Shown in pieces: positions 1 through 5,344 of a DNA stretch of 7,824 nt. Source of the stretch: Pseudomonadota bacterium (GTDB taxonomy: Bacteria; Pseudomonadota; Alphaproteobacteria; Rhizobiales; Rhizobiaceae); NCBI GenBank assembly GCA_023416545.1, contig JAEZHO010000033.1:1-7824 (forward strand), in the 5' to 3' direction. Below the pieces are notes generated by a model. That model worked only from the letters and a program-made list of their open reading frames with translations. It did not search any database and had not been told where the DNA came from. How positions within the stretch are numbered: position 1 is the stretch's first letter; each line of letters starts with the position of its first letter. The position numbers and the translations under genes are program-made.

Positions 1-404
1 TAGCCGTCGAGCTCCTCGTAGCGCGCCTGCACCTCGCCGTAGCGCTCGATGATCTCGTCCATCTCGTCGAGGCGATCCGGATCGACCATGGCCGCCTCAA
101 GCTCCCGCAGCTCTGCCGCAACGGTACTGACGGGACCGGCGCCGTTCATGACCTCGGTCACCGCGCTGACGCCGGACATTTCCCCGACATCCTGGTTGAA
201 GTAGCCGATCGTGACGTTCTTCTCAACGGCGACTTGGCCCTCGTCCGGGCTCTCCTGGCCGGTGATCATGCGGAACAGCGTCGTCTTGCCGGCGCCGTTC
301 GGCCCGACCAGGCCGATCTTCTCGCCGCGATTGAGGGCTGCCGATGCCTCGATATAGAGGATGCGGTGGCTGTTCGACTTGCTGATGTTTTCGATGCGGA
401 TCAT
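1..404 (-). CDS. ABC-F family ATPase, N-terminal part (cut by window edge)
   Basis: The first 134 residues of an ABC-F protein, the soluble ABC ATPases that act on ribosomes (translation factors or antibiotic-resistance relatives) rather than in membranes. The protein starts MIRIENISKS, has a Walker A GPNGAGKT at residues 34-41, and a Q-loop YFNQD at about 68-72. It then enters a charged helical stretch (ELRELEAA, IIERYGEVQARYEELDG), typical of the insertion after the Q-loop in ABC-F proteins. The signature motif, Walker B, inter-domain linker and second ATPase domain lie beyond the left edge. The start is the ATG at 404-402; no good Shine-Dalgarno precedes it. It lies 79 bases downstream of tig on the same strand, but a strong terminator stands between them, so it needs read-through or its own promoter. 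The subfamily (EttA, Uup, YbiT or other) cannot be decided from this fragment, though the YGEVQARYEELDGY region recalls YbiT-like members. Confidence 0.9.
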   Translation of the reverse strand, partial: MIRIENISKSNSHRILYIEASAALNRGEKIGLVGPNGAGKTTLFRMITGQESPDEGQVAVEKNVTIGYFNQDVGEMSGVSAVTEVMNGAGPVSTVAAELRELEAAMVDPDRLDEMDEIIERYGEVQARYEELDG

Positions 405-431
405 GGCGGGACAACTTCGGGAGGGGACAAC

Positions 432-464
432 AAAAAAGCCGGATCGTTGCCGACCCGGCTTTTT
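432..464 (-). terminator. Intrinsic terminator after tig
   Basis: Arms 433-445 and 452-464 form a 13-bp stem around the 6-nt loop 446-451. Read on the minus strand it is followed by a run of six T (437-432). The single non-Watson-Crick position is G-U on the minus strand but A-C on the plus strand, which marks the minus strand as the functional one. It starts 20 bases after the tig stop and ends 27 bases before the ABC-F start. Confidence 0.9.
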
Positions 465-483
465 CAATCATGCGAGACGAAGA

Positions 484-1980
484 TTATTCGGCGCTGTCGT
501 CAGCGGCCTTCTTCTTCGGAGCGGCCTTCTTCTTCGGAGCAGCAGCTTCCTCGGCGCCTGCCTCGGCAGCTTCGTCCTTGGCAGCAGCCTTCTTCTTCGG
601 AGCAGCCTTCTTCTTGGCCGGCTTGTCACCGCCCTCGGAACCTTCCTCGTCGTCAGCCAGAAGCTCTTCCTTGGAGACGGTCTTGTCGGTCACCGTGATC
701 TCGGACAGCAGCTTGTCGACGACCTTCTCTTCGAAGATCGGCGCACGCAGCGAAGCGGAAGCGCCGGGCGTGTTGCGGAAGTAGTCGAGGATTTCCTTCT
801 GCTGGCCCGGGAACTGCTGGAGCTGGGCGAAGAGAGCGCGCTGCATCTCTTCTTCCGTCACCTCGACGCCACCCTTCTCGCCGATCTCGGAGAGAACCAG
901 ACCGAGGCGGACGCGGCGTTCGGCGAGCTTGCGATATTCCTCGCGTGCTTCTTCCTCGGTCGTGTCCTCGTCCTCGAAGGTCTTGCCGGACTGGGCGAGA
1001 TCGGTGTTGATCTGGCGCCAGATGTTTTCGAACTCGGCATCGACGAGGCCCTGCGGCGTGTCGAACTTGTACATCTCGTCGAGCTGGTCGAGGATCTGGC
1101 GCTTGACCTTCTGGCGGGTGACGTTGCCGTACTGGCCTTCGATCTGGCCGCGGACGATCTCCTTGAGCTTGTCCAGCGATTCGATGCCGAGCTTGGAGGC
1201 GAGTTCGTCGTTCAGTTCCAGGTCGGCAGGAGCCGCGACTTCCTTGACGGTAACGTCGAAGGTGGCTTCCTTGCCGGCAAGGTTTGCGGCCGGATAGTCA
1301 GCCGGGAAGGTCACGGTGATGGTCTTTTCGTCGCCAGCCTTGAGGCCGACGAGCTGGTCTTCGAAGCCGGGGATGAAGCGGCCGGAACCGAGAACCAGTT
1401 CGGCATCCTCCGCAGCGCCGCCGTCAAAGGCTTCGCCGTCGACCTTGCCGAGGTAGTTCATGGTGACGCGGTCGCCATCGGCGGCCTTGCCCTTCTTGGC
1501 TTCGTAGGTGCGGGCGCTTTCGGCGATCTTGAGGATCTGCTCGTTGACCTCGTCGTCGGAAACCTCGACAACCTCGCGCACGACCTTGATGCCGTCGGTC
1601 GGCTTCAGCTCGATCGGCGGGATGACTTCGTAGGACAGCGTGAATTCGAAATCGGCCTCGGCGTTGAGGATCTTCTCTGCCTCGGCTTCGTCTTCCGTCA
1701 TGGTGACGGACGGCTGGGTCGCCGACTTCTCACCGCGCTCGGACAGGATCTGGGTCGGGCGCTCGCGAACGATCTCGTTGACCAGTTCGGCCATGATCGA
1801 CTTGCCGTACATCTTCTTCAGATGCGCGACGGGCACCTTGCCCGGGCGGAAGCCGTTGATGCGGACCTTGTCCTTCGCGTCGGCAAGGCGCACGTTCATC
1901 TGTGCTTCCATGTCCTTGGCGGGAATGACAACCTTGATTTCGCGCTTCAGCCCTTCAGCGAGCGTTTCGGTAACCTGCAT
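484..1980 (-). CDS. tig: Trigger factor (ribosome-associated chaperone / peptidyl-prolyl isomerase)
   Basis: Trigger factor binds the ribosome near the exit tunnel and shields nascent chains; its FKBP-like domain isomerises prolyl bonds. The 498-residue protein shows the ribosome-binding domain with the signature GFRPGKVP at residues 43-50. An FKBP-type PPIase domain follows at about 168-248 (DGDRVTMNYLGKVDG, then GSGRFIPGFEDQLVGLKAGD). The helical C-terminal chaperone domain runs from about 252 to 435. E. coli trigger factor is 432 residues; the extra length here is a low-complexity tail from about 436, with repeated KKKAAPKKKAA blocks separated by acidic stretches. The start is the ATG at 1980-1978, preceded by an AAGG Shine-Dalgarno 7 bases upstream. 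It follows tRNA-Leu on the same strand after 144 bases, in which I see no convincing promoter or terminator. In many other bacteria tig precedes clpP/clpX; here an ABC-F gene follows instead. Confidence 0.98.
   Translation of the reverse strand: MQVTETLAEGLKREIKVVIPAKDMEAQMNVRLADAKDKVRINGFRPGKVPVAHLKKMYGKSIMAELVNEIVRERPTQILSERGEKSATQPSVTMTEDEAEAEKILNAEADFEFTLSYEVIPPIELKPTDGIKVVREVVEVSDDEVNEQILKIAESARTYEAKKGKAADGDRVTMNYLGKVDGEAFDGGAAEDAELVLGSGRFIPGFEDQLVGLKAGDEKTITVTFPADYPAANLAGKEATFDVTVKEVAAPADLELNDELASKLGIESLDKLKEIVRGQIEGQYGNVTRQKVKRQILDQLDEMYKFDTPQGLVDAEFENIWRQINTDLAQSGKTFEDEDTTEEEAREEYRKLAERRVRLGLVLSEIGEKGGVEVTEEEMQRALFAQLQQFPGQQKEILDYFRNTPGASASLRAPIFEEKVVDKLLSEITVTDKTVSKEELLADDEEGSEGGDKPAKKKAAPKKKAAAKDEAAEAGAEEAAAPKKKAAPKKKAADDSAE
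503..618 (-). repeat. Four imperfect 18-bp repeats encoding the Lys/Ala tail of Tig
   Basis: Near-identical 18-base units occupy 503-520, 521-538, 584-601 and 602-618 (the last diverges at its end). They lie as two tandem pairs separated by an Ala/Glu-coding spacer. Each encodes (A/S)PKKKAA-type residues on the minus strand. The arrangement suggests duplication of a pair of units within the gene, and slippage could vary copy number. Confidence 0.85.
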
Positions 1981-2124
1981 TTTAAAACCTTCATATCGTG
2001 GCGGCGGTGCTCAGACAGCCGTTGGTTTTCGATGAGCACGACGCCGGAACCTGAGTGACCGGCCGCGACTTCTGGAACGCTGATCTCTAGCCGCTGGCGG
2101 CTCCCGATCCTGCTCCTGCGGCTC

Positions 2125-2209
<85 letters not shown>

Positions 2210-2257
2210 GCTCCCGCCGCGCAAAATCCCCGCAAGGAGGCTTTCGGAGCGCGCGTC

Positions 2258-2285
2258 TCTATATCACCCGTTTTTTCCGGCGCAA
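2258..2285 (-). promoter_or_regulatory. Probable sigma70-type promoter of tRNA-Leu
   Basis: On the minus strand a -35 TTGCGC (2285-2280) and a -10 TATAGA (2263-2258) are separated by 16 bases. This would start RNA around 2251, some 40 bases before the tRNA 5' end, a normal leader for RNase P processing. Confidence 0.6.
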
Positions 2286-2361
2286 AGGGAAAATGACGGC
2301 TCTGCGACGTGCGGAGACTTACGATCCACACACCGTTCGGCCTCAAGCGGCGGAACGGTTA

Positions 2362-2377
2362 TTAACCATTCCTTAAC
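2362..2377 (+). promoter_or_regulatory. Candidate CtrA binding box
   Basis: TTAA (2362-2365), seven bases, then TTAAC (2373-2377) match the CtrA consensus TTAA-N7-TTAAC exactly, and the first half extends to TTAACCAT. CtrA is the master cell-cycle response regulator of alphaproteobacteria. The box overlaps the presumed -35 and spacer of the promoter of the small RNA gene. A 5-1-5 palindrome (2357-2367) overlaps the left half-site. Confidence 0.55.
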
Positions 2378-2391
2378 CGCCATCATATAAG
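2362..2391 (+). promoter_or_regulatory. Candidate promoter of the small RNA gene
   Basis: A -35-like TTAACC (2362-2367) and a -10-like TATAAG (2386-2391) stand 18 bases apart. The start point would fall near 2398. The -10 is good; the -35 is imperfect and coincides with the CtrA box, as in promoters that rely on an activator. Confidence 0.5.
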
Positions 2392-2397
2392 ATATCC

Positions 2398-2573
2398 CTA
2401 ATTCGATACAGCACTTTCGGAACGCGCCCGCCCACTCTCCGCGGGTCTGCAATCCGACCATTCGGCGGCATCTCCTCCTCCCTTGCCGTCGAAGACTGGC
2501 GACCCTCCTCCTCTAGCGCCAGTCGTGCAAATAGCGCCTGCCGGAATCCTCCCCCGGCAGGCGCTATTTTTTT
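2398..2573 (+). ncRNA. Probable trans-acting small RNA with anti-Shine-Dalgarno loops (cuckoo / alpha-r14 type)
   Basis: Four successive hairpins fill this non-coding stretch. H1 pairs 2427-2431 with 2441-2445 (loop CCACTCTCC) and is flanked by a possible closing helix 2417-2421/2453-2457. H2 pairs 2461-2470 with 2484-2493 over 10 bp including one G-U (loop TCTCCTCCTCCCT). H3 pairs 2494-2501 with 2517-2524 perfectly over 8 bp (loop ACCCTCCTCCTCTAG). H4 is the terminator (loop AATCCTCCC). Three loops carry CCTCC, the complement of GGAGG ribosome binding sites. Small alphaproteobacterial RNAs with CCUCCUCCC in hairpin loops are known as the cuckoo family, including alpha-r14/NfeR1 of Sinorhizobium and CcsR1-4 of Rhodobacter. 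They act by base-pairing with mRNAs. The 5' end is inferred from the promoter; the 3' end follows the T-tract. Membership of the family is inferred from loop motif and architecture, not from an alignment. No convincing coding frame covers it. Confidence 0.8.
2529..2573 (+). terminator. Intrinsic terminator of the small RNA (hairpin H4)
   Basis: A perfect 16-bp stem (2529-2544 with 2554-2569) closes a 9-nt loop and runs into seven T (2567-2573). It is the strongest terminator in the window, so the small RNA should be transcribed separately from the DUF1127 genes downstream. Confidence 0.95.
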
Positions 2574-2671
2574 GCCGGCGAAACCCGGCTCCTGAACAAT
2601 CCTTAATCAATGGTTGACGCGGGATGGCGCAGGCGATGCACCTGGCGCATAGGTGGCATACGAACTTGCGC

Positions 2672-2700
2672 CTGTTACAGCTTTGCCGTGCATCCTATAT
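2672..2700 (+). promoter_or_regulatory. Possible promoter of the first DUF1127 gene
   Basis: CTATAT at 2695-2700 equals the -10 consensus described for rhizobial housekeeping promoters. The -35 position 17 bases upstream (CTGTTA, 2672-2677) is a poor match, so an activator or another sigma factor may be needed. An RNA from here would have a leader of about 55 nt. Confidence 0.4.
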
Positions 2701-2762
2701 TCCGGCCATGAAATTCAGCCGGCGCCCGATGCGCTGCCGGCGGCAGCAAAAAGAGGCAGACC

Positions 2763-2909
2763 ATGAACATCGCACGCAAACTCAACAACTGGCGCAAGTA
2801 CCGCGAAACCGTAAGCGAACTCGACCGCATGAGCGATCGTGAACTCAACGACCTCGGGATCGGCCGCAGCGACATCCGCCGCGTTGCCCGGAACGCCGTC
2901 GGCTTCTAA
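2763..2909 (+). CDS. DUF1127 domain small protein (48 aa)
   Basis: A tiny basic protein starting MNIARKLNNWRKYRETVSEL, with the diagnostic DUF1127 (YjiS-like) core LNDLGIGRSDIRRVA at about residues 28-42. DUF1127 proteins are abundant in alphaproteobacteria. The Rhodobacter sphaeroides member CcaF1 is reported to bind RNA and to influence sRNA maturation and RNA turnover. Here the 12 Arg/Lys residues fit nucleic-acid binding, but no function is proven. The ATG has an AAGAGG ribosome binding site (2751-2756) six bases upstream. The gene stands alone: the small RNA terminator lies 189 bases before it and its own terminator 26 bases after it. The second DUF1127 gene downstream is a diverged paralogue. 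Confidence 0.92.
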   Translation: MNIARKLNNWRKYRETVSELDRMSDRELNDLGIGRSDIRRVARNAVGF

Positions 2910-2934
2910 GCGCCGCTTATCCAATAAAGGTGTG

Positions 2935-2969
2935 AAAACGCTCCGTTCGCGGGGCGTTTTTTTGTTTTT
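2935..2969 (+). terminator. Intrinsic terminator after the first DUF1127 gene
   Basis: An 11-bp stem (2935-2945 with 2950-2960, one G-U pair) encloses a TTCG tetraloop and is followed by TTTTTTTGTTTTT starting within the stem end at 2957. Confidence 0.93.
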
Positions 2970-3095
2970 CACCCACAGCCTGCGAGCCTCAGGCGCCGCC
3001 CAAGGAACCGGCAGCGCCCAATAGTTCGGCAACCCCTCGCTTAATTGCATGGCAGTCGCTCAAACTTTGCACTGCACAATGTTATTATTCGCGTG

Positions 3096-3101
3096 TATAA
3101 C
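3096..3101 (+). promoter_or_regulatory. Possible -10 element of the second DUF1127 gene
   Basis: TATAAC lies 44 bases before the start codon. No convincing -35 lies at 16-18 bases; TTGCAC at 3067-3072 is too far (23 bases). A promoter is expected somewhere here because a strong terminator precedes this interval (2970-3145), but its exact position is uncertain. Confidence 0.3.
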
Positions 3102-3145
3102 ACCGCCATCGCCGGCCCCGCCGGTATGAACCCCGAGGAACCATC

Positions 3146-3289
3146 ATGAACCCGATCCGCTTTGCCAAGAACTGGTTGAGCTATCGTCGTACGATCAACG
3201 AACTGGGCGGCTTGTCCAACCAGGCGCTCAACGATATCGGCCTGACCCGCTACGACATCCGGCACGTCGCCTCCCGCTCCTTCCGCTAA
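3146..3289 (+). CDS. DUF1127 domain small protein, second copy (47 aa)
   Basis: Starts MNPIRFAKNWLSYRRTINEL and carries the DUF1127 core LNDIGLTRYDIRHVA at about residues 28-42. It aligns without gaps to the first copy over most of its length, sharing the pattern (M)N-I-K-NW--YR-T--EL--(L/M)S---LND(L/I)G(I/L)-R-DIR-VA. This indicates an old tandem duplication. The ATG is preceded by GAGGA (3135-3139) with a 6-base spacer. It is transcribed on its own, between the terminator of the first copy and its own terminator at 3341-3365. The function is inferred only from the family (possible RNA-binding regulator). A 14-nt perfect palindrome (3302-3315) lies just after the stop; its role is unknown. 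Confidence 0.92.
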   Translation: MNPIRFAKNWLSYRRTINELGGLSNQALNDIGLTRYDIRHVASRSFR

Positions 3290-3340
3290 ACGCGGACAGG
3301 ATGCGCCGCGGCGCAGCCGAACAGCCGACAAGATTTCGCT

Positions 3341-3365
3341 AAGGCACCTGCTCGGGTGCCTTTTT
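3341..3365 (+). terminator. Intrinsic terminator after the second DUF1127 gene
   Basis: An 8-bp perfect stem (3341-3348 with 3355-3362) closes a 6-nt loop and ends in five T (3361-3365). It stops 26 bases before the first possible trmFO start, leaving almost no room for a trmFO leader. Confidence 0.9.
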
Positions 3366-3393
3366 GATTCCGCCCCCGGCAAACGCGTGATAT
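3364..3393 (+). promoter_or_regulatory. Tentative trmFO promoter inside the terminator tail
   Basis: TTGATT (3364-3369) and TGATAT (3388-3393), 18 bases apart, could serve as -35 and -10. The RNA would then begin around 3400, almost at the second ATG (3404), making a leaderless or nearly leaderless message. Both elements are only partial matches. Confidence 0.25.
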
Positions 3394-4864
3394 GAGCGCG
3401 CCCATGACCGATAAGACCGTTTCTCCCATTCATGTCGTCGGCGGCGGGCTCGCGGGCTCCGAGGCTGCCTGGCAGATCGCCCAGTCCGGAATCCCCGTCA
3501 TCCTGCACGAAATGCGCGGTGTGCGCGGAACCGACGCCCACAAGACCGACGGCCTTGCCGAACTGGTATGCTCCAACTCGTTCCGCTCCGATGACGCGAC
3601 CTCCAATGCGGTCGGCGTCATCCATGCGGAAATGCGCCTCGCCGGCTCGCTGATCATGGCCTGCGCCGACCGCAACCAGGTGCCGGCGGGCGGTGCGCTT
3701 GCGGTGGATCGCGACGGGTTTTCCGATGCGGTCACCAAGGCGATCTCGGAAAATCCGCTGATCACCGTCGTCCGCGAGGAAGTGCAGGGCATTCCGCCGG
3801 CCCACTGGGACCTCGCGATCATCGCGACGGGCCCCCTCACCTCGCCGGCGCTCGCCGCGGCGATCCAGGCGGAGACGGGCCAGGATTCACTCGCCTTCTT
3901 CGACGCGATCGCGCCGATCGTCTACCGCGAAACCATCAACATGGACGTCTGCTGGTACCAGTCGCGCTACGACAAGGTGGGACCCGGCGGAACCGGCAAG
4001 GACTATATCAACTGCCCTCTCGACGAGGCGCAGTACAATGCCTTCATCGACGCCCTCATCGCGGGCGACACGGTGGGCTTCAAGGAATGGGAAGGCACGC
4101 CCTATTTCGACGGCTGCCTGCCGATCGAGGTCATGGCCGAACGGGGCCGCGAGACGCTTCGTCATGGGCCGATGAAGCCGATGGGCCTGACGAACGCGCA
4201 CAACCCCACGGTCAAGCCCTATGCGGTCGTCCAGCTTCGGCAGGACAATGCGCTCGGCACGCTCTACAACATGGTCGGCTTCCAGACGAAGCTGAAATAC
4301 GGCACCCAGGCCGAGATCTTCCGGATGATCCCGGGGCTGGAGAACGCCGAGTTTGCGCGCCTCGGGGGCCTGCACCGCAACACCTACATGAACTCGCCGA
4401 CATTTCTCGACCGGACGCTCGCCCTCAAGAGCCGCCCGGGCCTGCGCTTTGCAGGCCAGGTCACGGGCTGCGAGGGCTATGTGGAGAGCGCGGCGATCGG
4501 CCTTCTGGCCGGACGCTTCGCCGCGGCGGAACGCAAGGGCGTTACCCTTCCGCCGCCGCCCGCCACGACGGCCTTCGGCTCGCTGCTCGGCCACATCACC
4601 GGCGGCCATCTCGTTTCGCATGACGAACCGGGCAAGCGCTCCTTCCAACCGATGAACATCAACTTCGGGCTTTTCCCGGAACTGGAGCCGGGATCGATCA
4701 CCAAGCCGGAAGGCGTCAAGCGCTTCCGCGGCAAGGAAAAGGCGATCATGAAGAAGCAGCTGATGGCCGCGCGCGCCCTCAGGGACTGCGCCGCCTGGCT
4801 CGGGCTTCCTTCCGAAACTCAGGCTTCGTCTTCGGCGACGTCCATGTCGGTAGAACTGACGTAG
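3392..4864 (+). CDS. trmFO: tRNA (uracil-54-C5)-methyltransferase, folate/FAD-dependent
   Basis: TrmFO makes ribothymidine (m5U54) in the T-loop of tRNAs, taking the methylene group from 5,10-methylenetetrahydrofolate and reducing it with FADH2. The 490-residue protein has the N-terminal FAD-binding GGGLAGSEAA at residues 17-26. It has the TrmFO motif LVCSNSFRSD with Cys60, and YFDGCLPIEVMAERG with Cys242; these match the two functional cysteines known in the family (Cys53 and Cys226 in Bacillus subtilis). GFQTKLKYGTQ and the C-terminal GHITGG and QPMNINFGLFP blocks are also typical. Two starts are possible: ATG 3392 and ATG 3404 (MTDKTVSPIHV); neither has a Shine-Dalgarno. The last 46 bases overlap the end of the convergent gene on the other strand, so the Ser-rich end (SSSATSMSVELT) is probably not conserved. 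No terminator is seen after it. Confidence 0.97.
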   Translation: MSAPMTDKTVSPIHVVGGGLAGSEAAWQIAQSGIPVILHEMRGVRGTDAHKTDGLAELVCSNSFRSDDATSNAVGVIHAEMRLAGSLIMACADRNQVPAGGALAVDRDGFSDAVTKAISENPLITVVREEVQGIPPAHWDLAIIATGPLTSPALAAAIQAETGQDSLAFFDAIAPIVYRETINMDVCWYQSRYDKVGPGGTGKDYINCPLDEAQYNAFIDALIAGDTVGFKEWEGTPYFDGCLPIEVMAERGRETLRHGPMKPMGLTNAHNPTVKPYAVVQLRQDNALGTLYNMVGFQTKLKYGTQAEIFRMIPGLENAEFARLGGLHRNTYMNSPTFLDRTLALKSRPGLRFAGQVTGCEGYVESAAIGLLAGRFAAAERKGVTLPPPPATTAFGSLLGHITGGHLVSHDEPGKRSFQPMNINFGLFPELEPGSITKPEGVKRFRGKEKAIMKKQLMAARALRDCAAWLGLPSETQASSSATSMSVELT

Positions 4865-5274
4865 GTTCCGAGCAGCCAGAGCGAGACCTCGGCTGCCTCG
4901 GTTTCCGTCCTGAAGGTGAAGAGGCCGTTATTGGCCGGCGAGTCGAGGAATTCGACCGCAAGGCTGCAGGCGTCCGCCTGTCCCTGCACGCGGACGCGGC
5001 CCGGCTTGATGAGATAGCAGGTATAGTGCTTCGCATGGCTGCGCATGATGCCGGTCTTGCCGTCATGCAGGCGGATGAAGACCGCCTTCCCGTCCGCCGT
5101 GGAATGCAGTTCCCGGACGGCCTCGTTCGGGAAGGCGCGACCGAATTCGAGAAGCGCGAAACCCGGATCGTTCAAGCCCTCTTCTCCGCGGTCCCGTCGT
5201 GCCATGCGGGTGGCGTAGTAGGCAAAAAGCGCGATCAGCACGAAGATGATCGACCAGACGATGACAGAGTTCAC
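4819..5274 (-). CDS. Membrane-anchored protein of unknown function (151 aa)
   Basis: I do not recognise a named family. From the chosen start it begins MNSVIVWSIIFVLIALFAYYA, a single membrane helix at about residues 4-20, followed by basic RMARRDR. By the positive-inside rule the rest is cytoplasmic. The remaining 120 residues look globular (REL, AVFIRLHDGKTGIMRS, YLIKPGRVRVQG, GLFTFRTETEAAEVSLWLLGTYV) with an acidic C-terminus DMDVAEDEA. The start is taken as GTG 5274 because GGGAG (5286-5282) lies seven bases before it. An in-frame GTG at 5298 would add eight residues but has weaker support. It is the last gene of the run beginning at yajC, 70 bases after the SQS-PSY-like gene with no terminator between. 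It ends 46 bases inside trmFO on the opposite strand. The coding character is good, so it is probably real. Confidence 0.8.
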   Translation of the reverse strand: MNSVIVWSIIFVLIALFAYYATRMARRDRGEEGLNDPGFALLEFGRAFPNEAVRELHSTADGKAVFIRLHDGKTGIMRSHAKHYTCYLIKPGRVRVQGQADACSLAVEFLDSPANNGLFTFRTETEAAEVSLWLLGTYVSSTDMDVAEDEA

Positions 5275-5281
5275 GTCCCTG

Positions 5282-5286
5282 CTCCC
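5282..5286 (-). promoter_or_regulatory. Ribosome binding site deciding the start of the 151-aa protein
   Basis: GGGAG on the minus strand with a 7-base spacer to GTG 5274; the upstream alternative GTG 5298 has no comparable site. Confidence 0.6.
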
Positions 5287-5344
5287 TGAGATGGACACCC
5301 GGCTGCCATAGCCGACCAGCCTTGCGCGAGCCGTTGCCCGGTTG

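Noticed and set aside
361..2058. Long plus-strand open frame (565 codons) opposite tig
   Set aside because: Antisense shadow of a GC-rich gene; tig matches its family from end to end and the opposite frame is low-complexity Leu/Gly/Ala without a family signature.
2093..2106. Short hairpin between tRNA-Leu and tig as a terminator
   Set aside because: Only about 5 bp with no T-tract on either strand.
2352..2377. GGAAC at 2352-2356 as the -35 of an EcfG (general stress) promoter
   Set aside because: No CGTT-like -10 lies 16-17 bases downstream; the positions read TTAA/TAAC.
2398..2610. 70-codon minus-strand frame across the small RNA
   Set aside because: The region is explained by four hairpins and a plus-strand terminator; the frame has no ribosome binding site or family resemblance.
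2638..2671. Imperfect inverted repeats upstream of the first DUF1127 promoter
   Set aside because: Short, bulged and overlapping alternatives; not distinguishable from chance in GC-rich DNA.
2624..2842. 72-codon plus-strand frame overlapping the first DUF1127 start
   Set aside because: It is out of frame with the recognisable DUF1127 protein and has no Shine-Dalgarno.
3302..3315. 14-nt perfect palindrome after the second DUF1127 gene as a regulator site
   Set aside because: All but the ends are G/C, it lies in a 3' untranslated part, and it matches no operator I know; noted in the gene entry only.
3041..3840. Minus-strand frames of 254 and 136 codons opposite trmFO
   Set aside because: Shadows of trmFO; trmFO motifs are unambiguous.
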